This document shows positions 1-12,300 of a stretch of DNA of 64,000 nt, piece after piece. Position 1 is the stretch's first letter. Every line of letters begins with the position of its first letter. Both the position numbers and the translations under genes were made by a program. Source of the stretch: Balanoglossus misakiensis (Eukaryota; Hemichordata); contig CM082591.2 in NCBI GenBank assembly GCA_040954595.2, forward strand, positions 7,316,001 through 7,380,000. Reading direction: 5' to 3'. The notes under the pieces were generated by a model. That model made no database searches and was not told the origin of the DNA. It saw only the letters and a list, made by a program, of their open reading frames with translations.

Positions 1-973
1 ATAGCAAAAAGGCGTACGCAGGTCAAAACGAAGCTCAACCTACAATACTAACTTCAGCTTTGAGCAGATTTTCAAAATATCCCAGCATTACGAACCCCGA
101 CATCTGCTATGGATGTACAATCATGACCATATGCACACTATGTAAAAGTAAATCTATCAACTGCACATCATCCCACCAACCACTAAGGATAATTTCAGCC
201 TCTCGTCTTATAAAAGATCCATGAAAATTTTGAGAACAGATTTGGAAGACGATGATTATTTTGAAAATTGGTTGCGAAGGTTACAGTGTATTCTTAGCAT
301 TCAGCAGTTATTAAACATAGATTTCACATATCATGTCAATCTCAACATTATTATGTCTAAAATTGTCAGGGTCCTCCCCATTCTGTTTGGTGGTCAGAAT
401 TATTGTGTACTCAATGCAGTCTATTGTCTCATTTTGACATGTTAAGGAATTGGTATGACTTGCAACAGACAATACATATTAATGAGTATGAATATTAATG
501 AGTTGCCAGAACTCAAGTCAACCTGGTGAGAACCCTGAATTGTATTTGACATCAACTGATATTTTTCACATGATTTGTAATTTCCAAGAATTATTTTTCT
601 TCAAGAATATACCACAGGTCGAGCACAATTGAATGTAATTCAGCGTCAAACTTCAATTGTTATCAAAATTTTATCTTTAAAACTCTTAATATGATGTCTG
701 CTTCTCTTGAATATTTAATTGTTTATAAAAAATATAGCTAAATTGCTACATTCTAGAAGACTTAATGATAAAGTTGAAATGGCTGATGTGCAATAGTCTT
801 GTTGAACTTTATAATTGGGGACAATTGTCTTTGTGAAAGTCATAAAACATGTTCTCTATAGGGCGACGATCATCTTATGTGCATGTGCCAAACAAGTGAC
901 AGTGGCAATTTAGTTTATGTAAATCACTCATCAATATCCATGACAACCTGTCAGAATAAGATGCAATATGAAA
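1..973. other. Intergenic DNA, no gene seen
   Basis: No reading frame with family resemblance and no complete repeat is recognised. The only identifiable piece is a short fragment of the ACGATCGTC-type TTAA element near 858-905. The stretch lies beyond the presumed 3' end of ACSS3. Confidence 0.5.
858..905 (+). mobile_element. Fragment of GGGCGACGATCGTC-type TTAA MITE
   Basis: About 48 bp match the left end of the element seen complete at 53177-53490 (GGGCGACGATC.TCTTATG.GCATGTGCCAAAC). The rest is missing. Confidence 0.5.
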
Positions 974-2167
974 TGTGACCATATTTAGAAATACATGTAA
1001 CCAATGAACTCTGACATGAGACAATGACAACTCTTTAATACCTCAGAGTTTGGACACTGTTCATCAAATACCAAAAATTTGCTGATTGTCTGACCACACA
1101 GAGAATACGCAAATCTACTTTAGCATGAGAGCAGCCAAATGCAAGAAAAAAATTATCCTACGATCACATATCTTTAAATGTTTTGAAAAATTTAGAAAGA
1201 AAACATGATACAATAATTTGACAAACATTTTTACCTAGTTCTGTACTCATATTTAATATGCAGGACTCTATTTCAGAAAAAATATTGCATCAATACATGC
1301 TACCAGTCCACCACTACTAATCGACATAGAAATGCAGCATTTATTTTTGTCTATTACACATTATAAGCATCATTATTGGCACGGTTCCCCATCTTTCCAT
1401 GATTTTTCGCAAGAGCACCAGTGATGCTGAAAATAGCCAGAAGTTAATGAAACACCCAGCTGTCAGGTAAAAAAGCCTGCCATTATTGAAATTCTTCAAT
1501 ATCAATCACATGATCTAGCCATGTGACCCAGGGCGTTGTCATTTCCAAGTGACGGGCAAGCAATATTTCAGCATCCAGTAAAAGTTTTTCCCGGGTATGT
1601 TTGTACATGTACTTAAAAACCGCCAGACATGTAACATATATCACCATGATCAGGCATGGTGCCTTATCAGCCTTATGGCATATTTCGTCTGCACAGTTGT
1701 CATCTGCACCATGTGGCTGAATTTGCCCGTCAGCTGGAAATTTGAATGCCAACGTAACTGCGTCTGGGCGCGTCTGACGTCATTTGATATCGAAGAATAA
1801 TCAAATATCAGATTGGTGGATCAATGCAAATGATGCTTTTTTATCAGCTTTAACCCTTTCACCCCTATTTCCAGTAGAAAGGTCCAGAACTGCTACAGAG
1901 AACAATGGAGTTGGACCAAACCATGGTGAACACGGCAGTATTTTGTGTGTGCAAAACCAAAATGACGAATAAGATGACGAGAGATGTCTACAGATTTTCA
2001 CCCATAGTCATTATGTGCATTGAGGATGATTATCCATCCATCTTGTTCAGATCAGAAAATCCATGTATCAGGCATTCTGGACAGTGTATTCACGATGCTA
2101 TCCATCTTCTATAGATCTTGGACACAGCAATTCTACACCATGTACTTTTTGTGATCTCATGACAAAA
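974..2167. repeat. Tandem duplication of ACSS3 3' flank, distal unit
   Basis: This 1194-bp unit is almost identical to the adjacent 2168-3349 (offset 1194 at the start, 1182 at the end). Both begin at TGTGACCATATTTAG and both contain an ATTCTTC-type MITE and a degenerate CCCTTTCACC-type element. On the minus strand it holds an AATAAA at 1340-1345. Confidence 0.85.
1491..1798 (+). mobile_element. ATTCTTC-type MITE, copy 1
   Basis: About 308 bp bounded by inverted ends ATTCTTCAATATCAA and TTGATATCGAAGAAT. Further copies are at 2678-2979, 20632-20933 (inverted) and 44529-44808. No coding capacity is seen. Confidence 0.7.
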
Positions 2168-2525
2168 TGTGACCATATTTAGAAATACATGTAACCAATG
2201 AACTCTGACATGAGACAATGACAACTCTGTAATACCTCAGAGTTTGGACACTGTTCATCAAATACCAAGAATTTGCTGATTGTCTGACCACACAGAGAAT
2301 ACGCAAATCTACTTTAGCATGAGAGCAGCCAAATGCAAGAAAAAAATTATCCTACGATCACATATCTTTAAATGTTTTGAAAAATTTAGAAAGAAAACAT
2401 GATACAATAATTTGACAAACATTTTTACCTAGTTCTGTACTCATATTTAATATGCAGGACTCTATTTCAGAAAAAATATTGCATCAATACATGCTACAAC
2501 TACTAATCGACATAGAAATGCAGCA

Positions 2526-2531
2526 TTTATT
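2526..2531 (-). promoter_or_regulatory. Candidate ACSS3 polyadenylation signal
   Basis: AATAAA on the minus strand, about 820 nt downstream of the ACSS3 stop codon. An identical signal lies at 1340-1345 in the duplicated unit, so either could be used. This is inferred from the hexamer only. Confidence 0.35.
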
Positions 2532-2677
2532 TTTGTCTATTACACATTATAAGCATCATTATTGGCACGGTTACGCATCTTTCCATGATTTTTTGCAAGA
2601 GCATCAGTGATGCTGAAAATAGCCAGAAGTTAATGAAAAACCCAGCTGTCAGGTAAAAAAAGCCTGCCATTATTGAA

Positions 2678-2979
2678 ATTCTTCAATATCAATCACGTGA
2701 TCTGGCCATGTGACCCAGGGCGTTGTCATTTCCAGGTGACTGGCAAGCAATATTTCAGCATCCAGTAAAAGTTTTTTCCGGGTATGTTTGTACATGTACT
2801 TTAGAACCGCCAGACATGTAACATGTATCACCATGATCAGGCATGGTGCCTCATCAGCCTCAACTTCAAGGCATTATGTTTGTACAGTAGTTATCAGCAC
2901 CACATCGCTGAAGTTGCCCCGTCATCTGGAAATTTGAACTGCTCCTGAATGTGTCTGACGTCATTTGATATCGAAGAAT
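2678..2979 (+). mobile_element. ATTCTTC-type MITE, copy 2
   Basis: It has the same inverted ends and interior as 1491-1798. It was duplicated together with the surrounding 1.2-kb unit rather than inserted independently. Confidence 0.7.
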
Positions 2980-3353
2980 AATCAAATATCGGATTGGTGG
3001 ATCAATGCAAATGTTGTTTTTTTATCAGCTTTAACCCTTTCACCCCTATTCCCAGTAGAAAGGTCCAGAACTGCTACAGAGAACAATGGAGTTGGACCAA
3101 ACCATGGTGAACACGGCAGTATTTGTGTGTGTGCAAAACCAAAATGACGAATAAGATGACGAGAGATGTCTACAGATTTTCACCCATAGTCATTATGTGC
3201 ATTGAGGATGATTATCCATCCATCTTGTTCAGATCAGAAAATCCATGTATCAGGCATTCTGGACAGTGTATTCACGATGCTATCCATCTTCTATAGATCT
3301 TGGACACAGCAATTCTACACCATGTACTTTTTGTGATCTCATGACAAAATGTT

Positions 3354-6300
3354 CTAAAGAGTTGGCCGACTGACTTTTGTGAGTCCAATACTTTCCAGAA
3401 CCTCTCTCACTTCATCATAAGCCTCTGGTTGTTCAATGGTTGGTGGAATCTAAAATTGAATCAAAGAATTCAATCATTAGACTGTCATTTCTTTCAAGCT
3501 CCAGTACCTTGATCCAACAAGCTCTTTTCTGCAGGCTTGTGAAATATTTTGACAGCCGAGTCAACATTCAGTCGCTTCTGCTGGTAATTTTTTCAGGCCA
3601 AGCTGGTTCCAGATAAATCAAGCCATTCAACCTGGTCAAATTACACACATGGCAAAGAAACAAAAGATATCCAACTCGGTCACAGTACGTCCAGTGGCCC
3701 ATAGTGACCATACATATTTTATCACGTTCCATATCTGGCAGGGAAAAGTGATTTTTTTTAACACAGTTCAAATGCTATCTCACCTTAAAAGGTTGTCCAT
3801 TGGCCATCGACATCAGTGTTGACCTTGAGATCTTTCCAGATTTAGTTTTCGGCAATTTTGTCACAATGACCGCTTTCTTGAATGCAGCAACAGGTCCTAT
3901 TGATTCCCGGACAATCTGCACAACTTCATTCATTATGTTGTGGTGAGACTTGTTGACATCTGACAAGAAAATAAAACATGTAAGGTTTCAAAGTAGGATT
4001 TCACTTTTTCACTAATGAAGTCTGATCTGGAACTGAGACCTTTGGCCCAACTACCGTAGTTTTGTTTACAATCAGTAAACGCGCTACCCGCATTATCTGT
4101 TTTGACTATTTTTTCCAGTATTTTTTTCCGAGTATCAATCATGGTTTCTTGTTCAGCTCCCCAAAGCACAGGGCGCTCGATCTCAAAAAATAAAAAAATA
4201 AATAAAAATAAATTTGTTGTTGTTGTTGAAAATGATAATGATTAGATATTAAAAAGAAATAAAAATATATTGAAAGTTCGTAAATTTGTTGTTGCTGTTT
4301 TTCTTGAAGCTGTTGTTGTTGCTAGTCGATCGTACTTTCAACATATTTTTAGCCTGGAACATAAACTCATTAAACTTTTTTGCACATTTTGTTATTTTTT
4401 CTGTTACAAAATTATATAATGGTTGGTCCAGTATCACTTTAGCTTAATGAACTCCTATTTCTTAAACATGGCAAAAATTGGCCATCTTGAAATTGTGTCG
4501 ACCATATGAGATTTTCATCACTCACTTAGGTAGCAAAAGACTTATTTAATGTAGGGAGGATTACAAATATATTTACCAGCTTTGAGAACACACAGTCCTA
4601 GAGGCACATGTCCTTTCAGAGTATCTTTAATCCCAATAACTGCACATTCTGCCAAATCCTCATGTTCCAACATAGCCTATCACAGCAAATAACATGACAC
4701 TGATCAGTTTGATGACAAAATCAGAAATGTGCACATTGAACCGGGGGTACAACAATGTAACCTACGGCATACTAAAAAACTCTCGTTTCGGTTTTCGTTA
4801 ATAAGGCAACGAGGTCTACAATGACTGATATGCATTCATTTCTTGACTTTTAAAGAAGAAGAAAATTGATTGAAAATCCACATCATATTCTGCATGTTCA
4901 GAAATGTTTTCGACCAGCGATGAATATGACTGTAAATCGAGTGAGAAATTGTGTTCAGTTTTCTTCGAAAATATTGAAACAAAACTGGATAGATTTTGAA
5001 TGAAATAAACAGTATTTAACTCTGTAGCATATGTCGCACATAAGCAATATTGGCCTACTACACATGTGTATGTACAATGCCTGCTTGTTTTAGATACAGA
5101 AAATGAACCCCGGCCATTTATATAGGAATCAAACTGCTTGTATATCCAAAGAAAATCCCTGTCCCTCAAGAGATTTGGATAATCGACGTTCTACATTATA
5201 CATAAATGGTGACATCATCATTTTATGTGCTCACCTCCTCCAAAGCACCACTGGATAACCTATGACCTGCCACATTGATGACATCATCAGCTCTTGACAT
5301 GACGGACACGTAACCATCTTTATCTCTGGTACCAGCATCCATAGTGTCATAGTAAGTCTGCAAATGAGCATATAGTTGATTACATATGCAAATATCCACA
5401 CCACAAATTATAGGAAACTACATGTACTACATGTACATTCAAACAGCTAGTGGTTAAGTGGTTAAGCATTTTCATTTCTGCAATACTTCCTGTTGAAGCA
5501 AATTAATTTTACATTGAAGGGTGACGATCGTCTTATGCGCAATGCCATAAAGCAATGTGCTGTACTAACAACAGACAAGATGGCGGCGACCATAGTCTGT
5601 GTTGGAAATCATGAAAAAATGGGTGAAAAAAGGGAAAAAATTGAAGTCTACTTGTGCGTCAAACACAAAATTTACAGAACATTTAGATTGGAAATGATGT
5701 TTGAACACACAAAATTATGTACATGTGCAGAATCGTCTTAGACTATTGTCGGCCTTTTCAAATGTATCATCTGTCTCTAGAATAAATTCATTTTCCTACA
5801 ATACCACACATTTTTTGTAACTTTCTATAATATCAAATTTGATCTGAACATTTTAATCGGTTAATGCAACCATACTTACCTTGTCTTTATTGAAATACAA
5901 GTTAGCAAATTTTTCATCGTTCTCCCAGAGAGTTGACATGAATCCTGGTGGCAGAGGTAAGCTGATTGAAGTAAAAATGAATGATTTTATTCAGAAAATG
6001 GAGTTAGAGAAGTTAAAGAACTCAGCATGCATTGCACTCTATTGTATTTATCTCAGATATATCTTCTGATCAATACAGAGGTTCCGATTATTTTCCTTTG
6101 CATACTTTAATACGCATTCAGAATTTACTTTGCATAAAATGTAACAAATTGCATAGGCCATTAAAAGCCTGTAATACATGTAGAATGCCACCGTACATTA
6201 TTACAAAGTATAATCTTTCAAGTCGCCTGAGTAAAAATTGAAACTTTTCTGTGTGTAAATGGTGCAAAGTTAAGTGCATGTCCGCATTATTTTCAGCTTG

Positions 6301-9300
6301 AAAGCCTTGCTGAATACAATTTGCATTTTCTATGGGAAGTAAAGTGGCTTGCTCAAGGACACATAACCACATCCATGCCAGGGCTCGAACCCTCCAATCA
6401 TGAATGGGGAGGGGGAGGCTTGATGGCTGGGTGGTCATAGCTAAAGTTATTCACTGGTTTCAGAATCTGTGTATGCTTGACAGTTGATAATGTTCACTTT
6501 CTCATCATAATCATAGCTAATTTATATAGACAAGTGAGCCACACTGTAATACAGCTCGAAAGTAATGAAAAACAAAGGTAAAATGTAGATATATGCACTA
6601 TACGAAATTTCGTTGCTGTTATTATTATACCACCCAGTAAAGATTTGCATAATCCACTTTACTTGATGACAATTTGTCCCAACTCAGCAGGTCCTGTTTC
6701 TCTGCCTTCCTGGTTGATTACCCTCACTGCAAATGAAAGAATAAATGGTTTTAGTTTATTTGCTTCATGAGAGAATTTGTTTGTGTTGAATGATATACCA
6801 GTAGGAGTTTGGTTACAATAGCATCACTTTTCACATTGCAACATTTATTCAATGTGTTACATTTACTCAACACACCAAGAGTTGGAAAAAAAATATTTGA
6901 ACACTGATCACGAGATGAATGAGTCTTGCCAACAAAACTGCCAGTGTTTATATGATAACAACAGATCAGATTAAAGCAGACACAGTAAAACCAGTCTAAA
7001 CCAAACCCTGTCTAATTTGGAAACCTGTCTAATCTGGAAACCTGTCTAAACCAAACACCTTTTTCAGTTCCTTTGACATAGAACTGCATGCTAAAATAAT
7101 CTCTATAAACTGGACACCTCTGCAAACCCAACAGTTTCTTCAGTCCCTTTGGTGTTCAGTTTACACACTTTACTTGTAATTGGATCTCATAACAGGTAAT
7201 TAAAATGTCTGCTGAAAGAACATACAAACACAGAATACCACAAAGCAATTACATATTGCGGATGTGATATATATATTTTTGTTCAATGTGGTCTAAAATT
7301 TGAGTGGAGTACCTACCATCCCATCCTGGTACTGGTCTACCAGTGCAACCTGAGGGTGGATACAAGTTGGTATCTAGACCAATATTGGTAGCTGTGATCG
7401 GCCAGCCACTCTCTGCAAAGCAAGAACAATTGATATGGTTACAGGTGTGATAATATGAACCTTTTTAATTCAAGAATACTTTAAATTAGTATACACAGGG
7501 TTCTGTCCAGGTTGACATGAGTTCCGTCTCCTCATTAATATTCATTTTCATAAATAAGATTGACATAAGCAAATATGGCCGCCACTGTTGGAAAATGCAA
7601 AATACAATGAAAACATTGCACTCCCCACGTTGAAACAAAGCAAAATCTCATCCACTGAAACACATGAAAGTAAATGTACTGCACTGAGACATTACATTTT
7701 CATTTTTCATTGCAATACTTTTCTAAATTGCAGCAATTTTCAATTTATCTGATCATTTTGTCATAAGTGTTATCTTGATATACTATCAGGCAGTATCATT
7801 TTATAGACAGAAATGAAAGCATATCCAAGATTATTTAAAGCTTTACAAATGTTAAAGAGTTGCAGCTCATGGGGCTTGATGATTTATTCTGGAAGGATTA
7901 ACTAACTGACTGACCAGTTTGCCACCAATGATCCAACACAGGAACATTCAATCCTTGTTTGGCCCAGTCCATTGTCTCATGGTCACAGTGCTCTCCAGCA
8001 ACAAACAAGGCACGGAAACTGAAATCAGAGAATCTAAGGTCACATAGTGGAAGGTGATCAAATTCAAGCATACACTACAGCAGTGTTCTCCCCGGAGCAA
8101 TTAAAGCATGGTGGCCACCACTCTTTACTTTTGAGAAGACAATAGAACGTAATTAACATAACAATTAATTTTATTGTTATGCAAATTAGCCATCCTCCTT
8201 TTCCCAAATACTGGGGAGAACACTGCTACAGCAATACATCTTAGACGGCTCTCTAGTTCATAGACTTTGTTCAGGGTGTAGTTAGTGGAACAGTGGTCTG
8301 GTATTCTCTGACCATAATACTGTTGATACCTTCAGAGAATCTAAGGTCACATTCAAAGCTACATTCACTGTAATTTTTCGCTATGTTTTCAGGTATTTTT
8401 GGTTTGCGTATCTTCTTAAAACTCAGAAGCATAAGGGAATACCGAGTATCCAGTATGTTAACACAACCTATACCACCTCTATATAGTGGCCACTTTGTAA
8501 AAGTCCCTGTGCAATTTAACATGTACATTCATTGACCGGTCTATAAAGGCCAGTTTAGGAAAGTCTCTTTAGTGGCCACTATAGACAGGTTTGACGGTAC
8601 ATGCAAAGGTATAGGGCTGACTCAGAGACATTTCTAGAAATCCTCAAATTGACTCAATGCTTATAAAGGGACAAAGTCTCTCTCTCTCTCGCTGCCCTTT
8701 TTTCCATTAATTATGTTTGATACAAGACACCGTTAATGTTATTCCCCATGTGGATATATAGTGACTCAACGTTAAACCACACACACCTTCCATCCCACTT
8801 GTAGTCATGAGAGTGAAAAACATGAATAATATTCATTTTGGCGAGATTTTTACTCTCATATCCTACAAACGGGGTGAAAGTTGTGTGTTGTTGAACGTTG
8901 ATTCACTATATACCCACATGTAGAATAATGTAAACGGTGTCTTGTATCAAACATAATTAATGGAAAAAGGGCAGCAAGAGAGAGACTTTGTTCCTTTAAA
9001 AATAATGTAAGTAGCTCTAAAGTCTTCACCTTTGTAATGGATATCTTGTCATCACTTCACATCGAGGGTCTTCCCGTCTGATGGCACGTAAAGCGGTCGG
9101 TGCAGTGAACAACGTCACCACATCATGTTCCTGTGCAACTCTCCAGAATGCGCCGCAGTCAGGGGTGCCCACTGGTTTACCCTGTTAGAGAAGAGACACA
9201 AAAAACGAACACTAAACTAAACTATGATTTTTCAGAAAGAAAATTATCTGACACTAGCTTTTTCAAATTGTTTCCTTTTTAATGCACAGAAGCTTTGTTA

Positions 9301-12300
9301 ACACAAGAAATTAACAAGTAAGTTTATTTAAAAATGATTGTGTAAATTTTTTGATTGTGTGAAAATTGCACTGTATATGTAAGCGTACATGGATGGAGGG
9401 ATATAGGGAGTATGTGTTACTGTATTTATATATTATTCGCTAACATATTTTAAACCTTTCACCCCCGGTTACCTCTTTAGAGATCCAACTTCACCATAGA
9501 AAACAATGGGTTTGGACTGAACCATGGTGGTGAAAGGGTTATTAAAACCTATTCAAGTATGTAAGCAATATTTTGCTGTCAAGAATTAATTATTTTACTT
9601 TCCATACAGATGATACAATAGAGGTACTCAATTTTCAATTTTGCAGAAAACTTGCAAATGATATCATATCAGCAGCAGAGGGTGCAAAGGGTTCCGATTA
9701 CCATATTTGTAATGACCTTTGACTGACAAACAGCTGATAAATTTAAACCTAGCTTTGATTAATAAAGGAACTGATTACCGTATATTCTCACAAATAAGCG
9801 CCACCCTTGATTAGGCGCCAGTGATACCTGACTTTGCTACTTTTTACTTAAAATTAAGCGCCAGGAATTTTTTTTTTTTGAGGTGTGTGGACGTACGTGA
9901 ATCATGACAAGTACTACCGAGGTAACATCTGTTTAGGGGTCTTGTCAAAATCAACGGGGGCTTGTGCTATTTATTTACAAGATGAAATCGGGCACATGTC
10001 AACCTCCTAATTTATGTAAATTATCACACTGCAAAAGACACAGGTGCCGGGCGTCTAGACACTTGTCTTTTTCCTGTCGATCGATCGGCAGCCGCTTACG
10101 TTACCACGTTACCACGTTACCGGCACTACCACCCAAGTTTGACCATATGGCCAGGGCTTTGAAATAATAGGACTAGTTTCAAGCTGTGAATGTTTGCGGT
10201 ATTAATTTTCTCGTGAATATTCACGCAACCTGAGTATTCAGGCAACCTTGCCTGACCTTACATGTGTGAGAGCATGATGACAAAGACGCACTTGGACTAA
10301 ACCACTATACGTCAGTAGATTTTGTTGATGGTTCAGCCAGCATACTGTAATGCTGCTCGTAGTATTCACTTCGTTGACAACTTTTTATTTCTGGAATATT
10401 TTTTAGATAATACATTGAACTGACTGTATTTGAATAGAAAATGTTAAAACTTTACATATGAATTTGAAACAGCCATTCATTCACTGCGGACACTCCCTTA
10501 CGAGAACACTGATTGGAACGTCCCAAATGAATCAACAGGGTACAGTATACAGGACGATCCATGAATAAGCGCCACCGGTTCTTGAAAAGACTCATTTCTG
10601 CCTTTGTTTAGGCGCCACCAAAATTTGAAATGGTTAAAAAGTGGCGCTTATTTGTGAGAATATACGGTATATCATAACTTATTTAACCCTATTGCTACCG
10701 GGGGTTATATCTGGTTAGAGTGTCAAGTCCCTTAAAATACGTATTTGCCACTTTTTCTTCTGAAACGTATTTTGACTGTCTTGACATGGCTCTCATACGT
10801 ACTTAGACACACTTGGCAGTCTGAGCCCCCCATTGTAAAATGTACCAAATCGTACTGGTTTGCACCGGTTTGGTTTGAGGGTGTTGTATCGGCCCTACTG
10901 ATTAACACACACTTGGCAGCCTAACAGGCCTGGGAGCCAGGATTCTAGGCACCCTGGAAATCAAACCAGTTCATACTGACTTGGCAGCATTAGGGATAAT
11001 GATATAAGTAAGAAGAAATAAATTAGAAATTGTTTAACCCTTTCACCCCCAGTTCCCTCTCTAGAGGTCCAAGTCTACCATAGAAAACAGTGTGTTTGGA
11101 CTAAACCATGGTGGTCAAAGGGTTAAACAGTCCAAGCAACTCAATTTGCAGCTAAACTATTAATCTCAAGCACTGCACCCAATGATTGCAAATACAACTT
11201 ACCTCATAGACAATAGATGTGTTTCCATGCAACAAGGGTCCATAGCAGATATAGGAATGTCCCACTACCCAGCCAAGATCAGAAGCTGCCCACCAGACCT
11301 GTAGTAGGGAAAATATTGAGACATTAAGTGAGAAATTGAGAATGCAATAAACACTGTTACAGTGTCAATCGATGTAATGATTCTGCTAGAATATAATAGG
11401 AGCACCTCATTTCATCTCATTTCATCACTGTGTGGATGGATGGTACTTTTCAGCGAGCAGCTGAAGGTAACTCGAAACTGGATTGAGCGTGTAGAATGCG
11501 TAGCCCCCCCCCTAGAAATCTCACCAAAACACACAAAAGATCGTTATAAATGGTCAAAGAGGATAGCAGGTATGAATTTGGACATGGAATGAGTGGTATC
11601 AATGCCATTTTATTTAATAAATTTTGCCTCTGTGTGAGTGAAAACATCTTCTGAACTTGCCAATGCATCTGTCGAAATGGGATTTGGTTTCATGACTTGT
11701 CCCTTTTCTGTGTCACAGGCGATCGCCATTTAAACGCACAACCCCCACATGACTGTGATGATTATGAAATGTGAAATGTATCACCAAGAAGTTTCAAAGG
11801 TCAAGTGAGGTCATTGTTTACCTCTCCAGGTTCAACACCATAAATGTTCTTCATCGTCCAATACAAAGCCACAGCATGGCCACCACAGGGTCTGGTCACA
11901 GCCTGTGCAGAAACAATGTCACATTAACAACTATGAGGGTCATTTCACACAGCATCACCAGTCTTCAGGAAACATTAAAGTGAAGGGGTCGTCGCGCCGC
12001 GTTTGTTTGCTTATAAACATTACAATTCTGGCTGCCTTAAAATAGGTTTTTACTTTGCGCTAGGGGGTCAAATCACATTGCATTCTGGTCGAAAAGTCGA
12101 CAACCCACTGTAGTAAGAGATAGAAGAAATGATATGTTTACTGTATTTCATGACTTCCTTTGGTCAAAGAAATTGTGTCGACCATATGAGATTTTAATCA
12201 CCCACCTAGGTAGCCAAAAACCTATTTAAGGCAGGGAGAATTCATCCACAAATCCCTAAAATTAGATCATTCTTAGAATGAACGAAGCAGCCAACCCTAC

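Larger units (their letters stand above)
2168..3349. repeat. Tandem duplication of ACSS3 3' flank, proximal unit (3' UTR)
   Basis: This 1182-bp direct copy of 974-2167 ends 4 bp before the ACSS3 stop codon (3354-3356), so the unit corresponds to the ACSS3 3' untranslated region. A minus-strand AATAAA at 2526-2531 has a twin at 1340-1345 in the distal unit. The two copies differ by scattered substitutions and small indels. Confidence 0.85.

Noticed and set aside
1801-2001. Similar small frames at 1784 and 2965 suggesting a duplicated gene
   Set aside because: They recur because of the 1.2-kb tandem duplication and include a MITE; no coding signature.
4816-5169. 117-aa open frame on the minus strand
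   Set aside because: It lies wholly in an ACSS3 intron, resembles no family and has no splice or start support.
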